A stretch of 31,804 bases of DNA. Source: DATAFO01 sp046728935. Lineage in GTDB: Bacteria; Actinomycetota; Thermoleophilia; Solirubrobacterales; 70-9. Both the position numbers and the translations under genes were made by a program. Location of the stretch: assembly GCA_046728935.1 (NCBI GenBank), contig JBKPFS010000112.1:1-31804 (forward strand), written 5' to 3'. Below, piece after piece: positions 22,838 to 30,417 of the stretch (the first letter of the stretch is position 1; each line of letters opens with the position of its first letter). The notes under the pieces are model-generated. The model ran no database searches, had not been told where the DNA came from, and saw only the letters and a program-made list of their open reading frames with translations.

Positions 22838-23923
22838 GTGGCCACCGCGGCGTGGAAGCGAACCCCGCTCTACGAGCAGCACGTCGCGGCGGGGGCGCGG
22901 TTGGTCGACTTCGCGGGGTGGGAGATGCCGGTCTCCTACGAGGGCGTGCGCCAGGAGCACGTCGCGGTGCGCACGGGATGCGGGGTCTTCGACGTCTCGC
23001 ACATGGGCGAGATCGCGACCTCCGGGCCCGACGCGCTCGAGCTGCTCCAGCGGCTGCTCTCCAACGACGTCGCCAAGATCGAGGTCGGCGGCGCCCAGTA
23101 CTCGGTGATCTGCCGGGACGACGGCGGGATCCTCGACGACCTCTTCACCTATCGCCTCGCGGACGACCGCTTCCTCACGGTCACGAACGCCGCCAACCAC
23201 GAGCGCGACCTGGCGTGGTTCCAGGACCACGCGGGCGACTTCGACGCAGAGGTCCACGACGCGATCGGCGACTACGCGATGCTGGCCGTGCAGGGGCCGG
23301 AGGCGCGCGCGATCGTCGGCCGGCTCGCCACGGCCGAGCTACCACCGCGAATGCATACGGCCACCGTGAGTCTCGGCGTCGCCGAGGGGCTGGTCTGCGG
23401 CACGGGCTACACCGGCGAGGACGGGGTCGAGATCCTGGTCGAGCCGGGCGTCGCGGCCGACGTCTGGGGGGCCGTGATCGAGGGCGGGGCGACGCCGGCC
23501 GGACTCGGCGCCCGGGACACGCTGCGGCTCGAGGTCTGCTTCCACCTCTACGGCAATGACATGGACGAGACACGAAACCCGGTCGAGGCCGGGCTCGGAT
23601 GGTGCTGCAAGGAGGCCACGGGCTTCATCGGATCGGAGGTGGTGGCAGCGGCCCGTGAGGCGGGCACCGAGGAGAGGCTGGCGCCCTTCGTGCTCACCGG
23701 GCCCGGGATCCCGCGCCAGGGAAACCCAGTGGTCGCGGGCGGCGGGCGGGCGGGGACGGTGACCAGCGGCACCCTCTCGCCCTGCCTCGAGACGGGAATC
23801 GGGATGGCTTACGTGCGCGCGGATCTCGCAGAGCCCGCGACCGAGGTCGAGATCGACGTGCGCGGACGCCACCGCCCGGCGCGCATAGAGTCCAGGCCGC
23901 TGTACGCAAAGAAGGAGGGCTGA
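22838..23923 (+). CDS. gcvT: Glycine cleavage T protein (aminomethyltransferase)
   Basis: GcvT releases ammonia from the aminomethyl-lipoyl H protein and passes the one-carbon unit to tetrahydrofolate. The 361 aa protein has the usual N-terminal LYEQHVAAGARLVDFAGWEMPVSY segment (first part about 10-29), GVFDVSHMGEI (about 49-59), the QYSVICRDDGGILDDL folate-site region, GTGYTGEDGVEI and GLGARDTLRLE. The start is GTG at 22838. It begins 27 nt after ftsZ and could be read through from the dcw cluster as well as from its own -10. gcvH follows after 1 nt. Confidence 0.95.
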   Translation: MATAAWKRTPLYEQHVAAGARLVDFAGWEMPVSYEGVRQEHVAVRTGCGVFDVSHMGEIATSGPDALELLQRLLSNDVAKIEVGGAQYSVICRDDGGILDDLFTYRLADDRFLTVTNAANHERDLAWFQDHAGDFDAEVHDAIGDYAMLAVQGPEARAIVGRLATAELPPRMHTATVSLGVAEGLVCGTGYTGEDGVEILVEPGVAADVWGAVIEGGATPAGLGARDTLRLEVCFHLYGNDMDETRNPVEAGLGWCCKEATGFIGSEVVAAAREAGTEERLAPFVLTGPGIPRQGNPVVAGGGRAGTVTSGTLSPCLETGIGMAYVRADLAEPATEVEIDVRGRHRPARIESRPLYAKKEG

Positions 23924-23924
23924 G

Positions 23925-24317
23925 TTGGCCGACGAGACCTATCCCGAGGAGCTCAAGTACCACCCCGAGCACGACTGGGCGCGCATCGAGGGGGGCGAGG
24001 CAACCTTCGGGATCACATGGTACGCGCAGGACGCGCTGGGCGAGGTGGTCTTCTTCGAGCCTCCGGAGGTCGGGGCCGAAGTGACGAAGGACCAGCCGTA
24101 CGCCGAGGTCGAGTCGGTGAAGGCGGTCTCGGACGTGTACGCCCCGCTCTCGGGCGAGATCACGGCTGTCAACGAGGCGCTCTCCGACACCCCCGAGACG
24201 ATCAACGAGGACCCGTACGGGGAGGGCTGGCTGGTGAAGGTGAAGCTCTCGGACGCCTCCGAGGCCGACCAGCTGCTCGACGCCGCCGCCTACCGCGAGC
24301 TGCTCTCCAACGACTGA
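23925..24317 (+). CDS. gcvH: Glycine cleavage H protein (lipoyl carrier)
   Basis: GcvH carries the aminomethyl group on a lipoyl arm between P, T and L proteins. The 130 aa protein has the WYAQDALGEVVFFEPPEVG strand region and the lipoylation site ESVKAVSDVYAP with the modified Lys at about 66. The start is TTG at 23925, with GAAGGAGG (23911-23918) at an ideal distance inside the gcvT end; an SD this strong supports the rare start. Length and motif are normal for the family. Confidence 0.95.
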   Translation: MADETYPEELKYHPEHDWARIEGGEATFGITWYAQDALGEVVFFEPPEVGAEVTKDQPYAEVESVKAVSDVYAPLSGEITAVNEALSDTPETINEDPYGEGWLVKVKLSDASEADQLLDAAAYRELLSND

Positions 24318-24335
24318 GTCGCCGGGCCGCCCCTC

Positions 24336-24341
24336 TACGAT
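24336..24341 (+). promoter_or_regulatory. Possible leaderless -10 element for gcvPA
   Basis: TACGAT (24336-24341) ends 4 nt before GTG 24346 and 7 nt before GTG 24349. The latter distance matches the gcvT arrangement, which would favour GTG 24349 as the true start. Confidence 0.4.
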
Positions 24342-24345
24342 CAGG

Positions 24346-25731
24346 GTGGTGAGCACCTACACCGGAGCCACGCAGGCCGATCGCGAGGCGATGCTGGAGG
24401 CCATCGGGGTCGGCTCGACGGGGGAGCTCTTCGCCGACATCCCGGGCGAGCTGCGGCTCGGCCGGCCGCTCGACCTGCCGCCGGGGATGGCCGAGACGGA
24501 GGCCTTCGACCACCTCTCGGAGCTGGCGGCGCGAAACGCCCACGCCGACTCGGAGGTCTGCTTCCTGGGCGCCGGCATGTACGACCACTACGCGCCCGCG
24601 ATCGTCGATGCGATCACACAGCGCTCCGAATTCCTCACCCCGTACACGCCGTACCAGCCGGAGGTCTCGCAGGGTGGCCTCCAGGTGATGTTCGAGTTCC
24701 AGACCGCGATCTCCGAGCTCTGCGCGCTGCCGGTGGCGAACGCCTCCCTCTACGAGGGCCCCTCTTCCGTCGCCTCGGCCGCCTACCTGGCGCTGGGGGC
24801 GACCAAGCGCGTTCGCCTCGTCGCCTCCCGAGGCCTGCACCCGCACTCGCGCCAGACGCTTCGCACCTACGCGCGCGGCTTCGGCGCCGAGGTGGTCGAG
24901 GTCGGGCTCGAGGGCGGGCTCACCGACCCGGAGGAGCTAGACGCAGCGCTGGACGACGACGCCGCCGCGGTCTTCGTCCAGAACCCGAACTTCCTCGGTG
25001 CCGTGGAGGACCTCGAGGAGATCGCCGCGGCCGCGCACGAGGCGGGCGCGCTGGTCGTCGCGGCGGTCGATCCCATGACGCTCGGCGTGCTCCGGCCCCC
25101 AGGCGAGTGCGGGATCGACGTCGCGCTCGGCGAGGGCCAGCCGCTCGGCGGCCGGCTCGACTACGGGGGCCCCTCCTTCGGCTTCTTCTGCGCCACCGAG
25201 GAGCACCTCCGCCGGATGCCCGGCAGGATTGCGGGCGAGACGACCGACGCGGACGGGCGGCGCGGCTTCGTCCTCGCCCTTCAGACCCGCGAGCAGCACA
25301 TCCGCCGCGAGAAGGCGACCCACAACATCTGCACCTCCCAGGCGCTGAACGCGCTCGGCGGCGCCGTCTACCTCGCCTGGCTCGGCAAGCGGGGGATCGT
25401 CGAGCTCGGCGAGCTCCTCGTCCGGTGCACCGCCTACGCTCGCGAGCGGCTCGCGGAGGTCGAGGGCGTCGAGCTCCTCCACGAGGCGCCGGTGGCCCGC
25501 GAGTTCCCGGTGCGCCTCGACGCCCCGGTGCCCGAGGTCCTCGACCGCGTCGCGGAGGACGGCATCGCCGCCGGGTACTGGCTGGGCAGGGAATACCCCG
25601 AGCACGAGGACGGGCTGCTGATTGCGATCACCGAACGGCGATCCAAGGCCGACATCGATCGTCTCGCGAACTCGCTCGCCCGCGTGCTTGCGGAGGCGCC
25701 GGCGGAGAAGCCCGTGGAGGTGGCCACGTGA
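24346..25731 (+). CDS. gcvPA: Glycine dehydrogenase (decarboxylating) subunit 1
   Basis: This is the N-terminal-half subunit of a two-subunit P protein, which decarboxylates glycine and loads H protein. The 461 aa protein has FLGAGMYDHYAPAIVDAI, the TPYTPYQPEVSQGGLQVMFE segment (first 20 residues diagnostic), LYEGPSSVASAAYLAL and GGPSFGFF. All are typical of GcvPA. Start is GTG 24346 or 24349. Its stop overlaps the ATG of a 23-codon mini-ORF (TGATG) that leads into gcvPB. Many actinobacteria instead have a fused GcvP of about 950 aa. Confidence 0.95.
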   Translation: MVSTYTGATQADREAMLEAIGVGSTGELFADIPGELRLGRPLDLPPGMAETEAFDHLSELAARNAHADSEVCFLGAGMYDHYAPAIVDAITQRSEFLTPYTPYQPEVSQGGLQVMFEFQTAISELCALPVANASLYEGPSSVASAAYLALGATKRVRLVASRGLHPHSRQTLRTYARGFGAEVVEVGLEGGLTDPEELDAALDDDAAAVFVQNPNFLGAVEDLEEIAAAAHEAGALVVAAVDPMTLGVLRPPGECGIDVALGEGQPLGGRLDYGGPSFGFFCATEEHLRRMPGRIAGETTDADGRRGFVLALQTREQHIRREKATHNICTSQALNALGGAVYLAWLGKRGIVELGELLVRCTAYARERLAEVEGVELLHEAPVAREFPVRLDAPVPEVLDRVAEDGIAAGYWLGREYPEHEDGLLIAITERRSKADIDRLANSLARVLAEAPAEKPVEVAT

Positions 25732-25802
25732 TGGCGCTAGCTGTCGAGTTGTTCTCGGCATGCGAGAAGAAGTCGAGACTGGGGCCGGAGGTGCGCGTGT
25801 GA
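25731..25802 (+). CDS. 23-codon mini-ORF bridging gcvPA and gcvPB
   Basis: ATG 25731-25733 overlaps the gcvPA stop by one base (TGATG) and the frame ends with TGA at 25800-25802. The peptide begins MALAVELFSACEKK and ends RLGPEVRV. Its stop overlaps the gcvPB GTG at 25799 (GTGA). It therefore fills the 67-nt gap exactly, keeping ribosomes moving from gcvPA to gcvPB. It resembles no family I know and may have no role except coupling; it may also be a relic or chance. The GGAGG site for gcvPB lies inside it (25787-25791). Confidence 0.45.
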   Translation: MALAVELFSACEKKSRLGPEVRV

Positions 25803-27343
25803 CCGCTCCCACCCCGCCTAGCAACGCCGATGCCCCGACCGCTGAGCAGCGGGACCCCGCCGTCACGATCTTCGAGCGCTCGGTGCCCGGCCGTCGCGCG
25901 GGCACGCTGCCGGCTTGCGACGTCCCCGAGCGGCGTCTCGACGAGCTGATCCCGGCGAAGCTGCTTCGCGAGCGGGGGCCCGAGCTCCCGGAGGTCTCCG
26001 AGCCCGAGATCGTGCGCCACTACAACCGGATCTCCCGGCGGAACTTCGACCTCGATACCGGCCCCTATCCGCTCGGCTCGTGCACGATGAAGCACAACCC
26101 GCGCCTCAACGAGAAGGTCGCGGCGCTGCCCGGTCACGCCCGCCTGCATCCGGCGCAGGACCCGAAGCGCGCCCAGGGCGCGCTGGAGCTGATGTGGCGG
26201 CTCGAGCGCGCCCTGTCGGAGATCTGCGGGCTGCCCCACGTGAGCCTCCAGCCGTCCGCGGGCTCGCACGGCGAGCTGGCCGGGCTGCTGCTGACGCGTG
26301 CGTATCACGAGGACCGCGGCGAGGAACGCACGCGCGTGCTGATCCCGGACACCGCCCACGGCACCAACCCTGCGACGGTGACGATGGCGGGCTACGACGT
26401 GGTCAAGGTGGCCACCAACGAGCGGGGTGGGGTGGACCTCGACGACCTGCGCGCGAACGCGGACGAGACGGTCGCCTGCCTGATGCTCACCAACCCCAAC
26501 ACGCTCGGCGTCTTCGACGAGAACATCGCCGAGATCACCGACGTCGTCCGGGGGGCGGGCGGGACCCTCTACTACGACGGAGCCAACCTGAACGCGATCA
26601 TGGGCTACTCGAGGCCCGGGGACATGGGCTTCGACATCGTCCACGTCAACCTCCACAAGTCCTTCTCCCAGCCGCACGGCGGCGGCGGGCCCGGGGCTGG
26701 GCCGATCGCCGTCTCGGATCGGATCGAGCCCTACCTGCCGGTGCCGCGCATCGTCCGCACCGAGGGCGCGGACTGCCTTGAGCCCGGCTTCGACCTCGAT
26801 TACGAGGGCGCCAAGTCGATCGGGCGCCTGCGCGGCTTCCAGGGGAACTTCGGCGTCTTCGTGCGCGCCTACACGTACATCCGCAGCCTCGGCGCCGAGG
26901 GGCTCAGTGAGGCCTCCGAGATCGCGGTCCTGAACGCCAACTACCTGCTCGCGCGGCTCCGCGCGGGTCGCGCTGACAAGTACCTGCCGGTCGCCTTCGA
27001 CCGCCCGTGCATGCACGAGTTCGTGCTCTCCGGGGCGCCGGCGAAGCGCGAGCTCGGGGTGAGGACGCTCGACGTTGCCAAGCGCCTACTCGACTTCGGA
27101 TTCCACCCGCCGACGATCTACTTCCCGCTGCTGGTCGACGAGGCGCTGATGGTCGAGCCCACCGAGACCGAGACCAAGGAGGGGCTCGACGCCCTCGCGG
27201 ACGCCTTCGACCAGCTCCTCGCCGAGGCCGAGCGCGACCCGGAGACCCTCCGCAACGCGCCCTACACCACCCCCGTTCGGCGGCTCGACGAGGCGAAGGC
27301 GAGCCGCAGGCCGGTGCTGCGGCAGCCGCTCGCTCAGGGCTAG
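25799..27343 (+). CDS. gcvPB: Glycine dehydrogenase (decarboxylating) subunit 2
   Basis: This is the PLP-binding half of the P protein, 514 aa. It has NFDLDTGPYPLGSCTMKHNP (about 82-101), SAGSHGELAGLL, DTAHGTNPA, LTNPNTLGVF, DGANLNAIMG and the PLP lysine motif VNLHKSFSQPHGGGGPG with Lys about 287. I take the GTG at 25799 because GGAGG lies 7 nt upstream; an in-frame ATG at 25760 lacks such a site. Its stop overlaps that of the converging polymerase gene in CTAG (27340-27343). The L protein (dihydrolipoamide dehydrogenase) is not in the window. Confidence 0.95.
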   Translation: MTAPTPPSNADAPTAEQRDPAVTIFERSVPGRRAGTLPACDVPERRLDELIPAKLLRERGPELPEVSEPEIVRHYNRISRRNFDLDTGPYPLGSCTMKHNPRLNEKVAALPGHARLHPAQDPKRAQGALELMWRLERALSEICGLPHVSLQPSAGSHGELAGLLLTRAYHEDRGEERTRVLIPDTAHGTNPATVTMAGYDVVKVATNERGGVDLDDLRANADETVACLMLTNPNTLGVFDENIAEITDVVRGAGGTLYYDGANLNAIMGYSRPGDMGFDIVHVNLHKSFSQPHGGGGPGAGPIAVSDRIEPYLPVPRIVRTEGADCLEPGFDLDYEGAKSIGRLRGFQGNFGVFVRAYTYIRSLGAEGLSEASEIAVLNANYLLARLRAGRADKYLPVAFDRPCMHEFVLSGAPAKRELGVRTLDVAKRLLDFGFHPPTIYFPLLVDEALMVEPTETETKEGLDALADAFDQLLAEAERDPETLRNAPYTTPVRRLDEAKASRRPVLRQPLAQG

Positions 27344-28248
27344 GCGCGCTCGGCCGCAGCCGGCTCGGCCGGGAGCTCCTGCTCGAGCTCGAGCACGGGG
27401 GCGAAGAGGTCCCCGTGTTTGTCGAGCCGCTTTAGCACCTCGTCCACCTCGAACCGCACGGAGTCGGGATCGCCGTCGTCGGCCAGCGCCTCGACCTCTT
27501 CCCACCTGAGCGGGGTCGAGGCCCAGGGCCGGTCGCGGCAGCGAAGCGAGTAGACCGCGACCGTCGTCTTCGCCCGGTCGTTCTGGCTCCAGTCGACGAG
27601 CACCTTCCCCTTGCGAAGCTCCTTCTTCTGCTTTGAGACCACGAGCTTGGGCTCGGCCTTCTCCAGCGCCCGCGCGACAGCGCGCGCGAACGACTTCGTG
27701 TGGTCGTAGCCCGTCTCGTTGTTGAGGGGCACGTACACCTGGAGTCCCTTCGAACCCGAGTTCTTGGGAAAGCACTCGAGGCCGAGCTCCCCGAACAGCT
27801 CGCGGATCCGCAGGCCGACCTGCGAGCACTCGACGATGGTCGCCGGCGCCCCCGGGTCGAGGTCGAATGCGAGCACCGTCGGGGTGTCGGGGTCGTCGGC
27901 GAGCGAAAGCGAGGGATGAAGCTCGAGAGCGGCGAGCTGCGCCAGCCAGATCAGCGTCGCGCGGTCGTCGCAGACGATGAAGTCGAGCACCCCCGCCGTC
28001 CCCATCTCGATCGGGGCGGTGCGGACCCAATCGGGAGTGTGCTTGGGGGCCCGCTTCTCGTAGAAGCGCTGGGACCCGGTGCCGTCGGGGAAGCGAACGC
28101 GGGTCAGCGGGCGATTCCTGAGGTGGGGAAGGATCGTATCCGCGACCTTGGCGTAGTAGTCGATCGCCTCGGCCTTCGTGAACCCGGCCTTCGGCCACAG
28201 GACCTTGTCCAGGTTCGTCAGGCCGATCGTGCGGCCGTCGACCTCTAC
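27340..28248 (-). CDS. LigD-type NHEJ polymerase/primase domain protein, non-canonical start
   Basis: This is a stand-alone archaeo-eukaryotic primase-type polymerase of bacterial end joining. The conserved domain begins right after the Ku stop with EVDGRTIGLTNLDKVLWPKA, then RFYEKRAPKHTPDWV, the metal-binding FDLDPG motif, NSGSKGLQVYVPL and KVLVDWSQNDRAKTT-VAVYS. All catalytic elements are present. No ATG, GTG or TTG lies in frame between a stop at 28378-28380 and the domain; the first ATG (28005) is about 80 residues inside it. A GTA at 28246-28248 overlaps the Ku TAG stop (GTAG) and would give 302 aa, a normal size. ATC at 28273-28275 or a -1 shift from Ku are alternatives. Confidence 0.85.
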   Translation of the reverse strand, partial: VEVDGRTIGLTNLDKVLWPKAGFTKAEAIDYYAKVADTILPHLRNRPLTRVRFPDGTGSQRFYEKRAPKHTPDWVRTAPIEMGTAGVLDFIVCDDRATLIWLAQLAALELHPSLSLADDPDTPTVLAFDLDPGAPATIVECSQVGLRIRELFGELGLECFPKNSGSKGLQVYVPLNNETGYDHTKSFARAVARALEKAEPKLVVSKQKKELRKGKVLVDWSQNDRAKTTVAVYSLRCRDRPWASTPLRWEEVEALADDGDPDSVRFEVDEVLKRLDKHGDLFAPVLELEQELPAEPAAAERA

Positions 28249-29189
28249 TTCGCGGCTTTGGTCTTGCTTCGCGATCGGGTCGAGCCGCTCTTGGACTTCG
28301 ATGACCGTGACTTCGCGCCTGAGCTGCGCGACGACGACTTCGCCGACGCCTTGCGCGTGGTCTTCTTGCGCCCGCCGTCACCCTTGGCACCCTTCGCGAG
28401 GTCCTCGCCCTTGACCGCCGCGAGGCTCTCCTCGAGAGCGGACATGAGGTCGGGCGCCTTGGTCGGCTTCGGCTCCTCGGACACGGCCTCGACCACCGCC
28501 TCGCCCTTGGCCTTGCGCTCGATCAGGTCGAGCAGCTCGGTCCGGTACTCGTCCTCGTACTTCTCCGGGTCGAAGTCGCCGGCGAGCGAGTCGATTAGCT
28601 GCCTCGCCATCTCGAGCTCCTGCTTCTTTGGCGTCTCGCCGTTCTCCGTGACGACCTCCTCGATCTCCTTCGGCGAGACGACCTCGTCGGCGAAGCGCAT
28701 GGTCGCCATCGTGAGCACGTTGCCCAGCGGGCGGATCGCCGCCAGGTTCTCCTTGTTGCGGAGCACGAAGCGGGCGATCGCGACCTTGTTGGAGTCGGCC
28801 ATCGCCTTGACGAGTAGCGCGTAGGCCTTCTCGGCGCCCTTGTCGGGGCCGAGGTAGTAGGGGTGGTCGAAGTAGATCGGGTCGATCTCGTCGAGGTCGA
28901 CGAAGTCCTGGATCTCGATCGCGCGGGTCTTCTTCGGGTCCAGCTCCTCGAGCTCCTCGCGGGTCAGCACCACGTACTGCTCGGCGGCGATCTCATAGCC
29001 CTTGACGATCTCCTCGTAGGGGACCTCCTCGCCGTCGGCCTCGGCGACGCGCTTGTGGCGGATGCGGGACCCGTCCTCGGCCCGAAGCTCGCGGAAGCTG
29101 ACGCTCTTCTTCGAGACCGCGGAATAGAGCTTCACGGGCACGTTGAGGAGCCCGAAGCTGATCGATCCTGACCAAATCGCTCTCGCCAT
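28245..29189 (-). CDS. ku: Ku DNA end-binding protein
   Basis: Ku forms a homodimeric ring on broken DNA ends and recruits the polymerase and ligase. The 314 aa protein has the classic start MARAIWSGSISFGLLNVPVK, then YEEIVKGYEI, FVDLDEIDPIYFDHPYYLGP (about 96-115), ALLVKAM and VLTMATMRFADEV. After about residue 245 comes a Lys/Ser/Arg-rich tail of roughly 45 residues that may bind DNA. The ATG at 29187-29189 is chosen; the frame is open to 29294 but the extra 35 residues are not Ku-like. It is flanked by the ligase upstream and the polymerase downstream on the same strand. Confidence 0.95.
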   Translation of the reverse strand: MARAIWSGSISFGLLNVPVKLYSAVSKKSVSFRELRAEDGSRIRHKRVAEADGEEVPYEEIVKGYEIAAEQYVVLTREELEELDPKKTRAIEIQDFVDLDEIDPIYFDHPYYLGPDKGAEKAYALLVKAMADSNKVAIARFVLRNKENLAAIRPLGNVLTMATMRFADEVVSPKEIEEVVTENGETPKKQELEMARQLIDSLAGDFDPEKYEDEYRTELLDLIERKAKGEAVVEAVSEEPKPTKAPDLMSALEESLAAVKGEDLAKGAKGDGGRKKTTRKASAKSSSRSSGAKSRSSKSKSGSTRSRSKTKAAK

Positions 29190-29289
29190 GAGTCTGCTTG
29201 TTATGAGGGTACCGCCGGAAACCTGCCCGCAAACGTCTACGGGCGCCTTCTTGCGCTTGATCTTGCGCTCGTAAGCCTGAGACCGGCCT

Positions 29290-29312
29290 CGCACCGGAAA
29301 CTCATCGGTGCG
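29290..29312. repeat. 7-bp hairpin between the ligase and ku genes
   Basis: CGCACCG (29290-29296) and CGGTGCG (29306-29312) are exact reverse complements around a 9-nt loop. It lies 20 nt past the ligase stop in the direction of transcription and could be a processing or attenuation site. Confidence 0.4.
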
Positions 29313-29332
29313 TCACCGCTCGCGCACGTGCG

Positions 29333-30364
29333 TCAGCCCTCGCGCACCACCTCGCGCGGGTCCTTGTCGTCTCGAAGACCCTTGAACGAGGCGGCGCGGA
29401 GCGTGTCCTCGTGCGTCCACTCCGTGAACTCGACCTCACACACCAGCTCGGGCTCGACCCAGACCAACGGCCCCCGCTCTCGCACGCGTCCGGCGTACTT
29501 CTGGGTCGGATCCCAGCCGAGCTCGAAGGGGCTCGTCTCGCGCCGAAGCGGCTGCAGCGTCGCGCTCAGCTCCTCGAGCGTCCGCTGCGTGAACCCCGTG
29601 CCGACGCCGCCCGCGTAGACCAGCCGCTGCGGCTGGCCGAGGCTCTCCGCCTCGTCGGGCGTCGCGTCCCAGTAGCCGACGAGAAGGGACCCCACCCGCC
29701 CGCTGCGACCGCCCTCGCCGGGCATGTAGCCGCCGATCACCACCTCCTGGCGCCGGCGGCACTTGACCTTCATCCAGTCGGCGCTGCGGCGACCCGGCCG
29801 ATAGGGGCTCTGCAAGCGCTTCGCGACGACCCCCTCCAGGCGCCGCTCCTGCACGACGGCGAGCAGCGCCTCGCCATCGCCCAGGTGATTCCTCGGCGTC
29901 TGCCAGGAAGGCCCGTCGAAGTCGAGCTCCTCGAGCAGGCGCCGCCGCTCCTCGTAGGGCTCATCCAGCAGGGATCGACCGTCAAGCCACAGCAGGTCGA
30001 AGGCGACGTAGGTCACCGGGGTCGCGGCGACGCGCCGGCGAATCTGGGCCTCCTTGGTCAGTCCCATGCGCTGCTGAAGGCGCCCGAAGCTCGGCCTGCC
30101 CTCGTCGTCGAAGGCGACGATCTCGCCGTCGAGCAGGACCTCGCGATCGGGGAGCGCCGCGGCGATCGCCGCGAGTTCCGGGTACCGGGGCGTGACGTCC
30201 TCGGCGCGGCGGCTGACGACTCGGGCGTGCCCGCCCTCGACGTGCACGAACGCTCGCACGCCATCCCACTTGAGCTCGTAAGCCCAGCCCTCGCCGGCGG
30301 GCAGCCTCTCGACCGTGCGCGCCAGCATCGGCTCGAACGTCTGGGGAATGGCCAGGCTTGCCAT
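29333..30364 (-). CDS. ATP-dependent DNA ligase (LigD ligase-domain type)
   Basis: This enzyme seals double-strand breaks in bacterial NHEJ. The 343 aa protein has the nucleotidyltransferase motif ELKWDGVR with the adenylated Lys at about 32. Other motifs are LLDGEIVAFD (about 77-86), YVAFDLLWLDG (about 119-129), EGVVAKRL (about 177-184) and WMKVKC (about 197-202). An OB-fold domain follows (about 205-330). It lacks the polymerase and phosphoesterase domains found in fused LigD proteins; the polymerase is a separate gene two positions downstream and no phosphoesterase is seen here. The start ATG at 30364 is preceded by GATAAT six bases upstream, suggesting a leaderless mRNA. Confidence 0.93.
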   Translation of the reverse strand: MASLAIPQTFEPMLARTVERLPAGEGWAYELKWDGVRAFVHVEGGHARVVSRRAEDVTPRYPELAAIAAALPDREVLLDGEIVAFDDEGRPSFGRLQQRMGLTKEAQIRRRVAATPVTYVAFDLLWLDGRSLLDEPYEERRRLLEELDFDGPSWQTPRNHLGDGEALLAVVQERRLEGVVAKRLQSPYRPGRRSADWMKVKCRRRQEVVIGGYMPGEGGRSGRVGSLLVGYWDATPDEAESLGQPQRLVYAGGVGTGFTQRTLEELSATLQPLRRETSPFELGWDPTQKYAGRVRERGPLVWVEPELVCEVEFTEWTHEDTLRAASFKGLRDDKDPREVVREG

Positions 30365-30417
30365 ATCTTGATTATCGAGATCCGGGCGTCCGAGCCGAGG
30401 ACCGATAATCGGCCCCC
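30365..30417. promoter_or_regulatory. Divergent leaderless promoters with mirrored GATAAT boxes
   Basis: This 53-nt gap separates the ligase (minus) and fetA (plus) starts. GATTATCG (30370-30377) and CGATAATC (30403-30410) are perfect inverted copies. Each holds a GATAAT -10: minus strand 30371-30376, 6 nt before the ligase ATG; plus strand 30404-30409, 8 nt before the fetA ATG. No ribosome sites are visible. Confidence 0.55.

Noticed and set aside
27340..28005. ATG 28005 as the start of the polymerase protein
   Set aside because: It would remove about 80 conserved residues of the domain, including the LTNLDKVLWP segment and the RFYEKRAP motif.
27086..28390. Long minus-strand open frame (434 codons) over the polymerase gene
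   Set aside because: It reads as Arg/Pro/Gly-rich low-complexity sequence, whereas the neighbouring frame gives clear polymerase motifs. It is a GC-skew shadow.
29190..29294. N-terminal extension of Ku from ATG 29294
   Set aside because: Ku proteins begin at the MARAIWSGS motif; the 35 extra residues show no similarity to the family.
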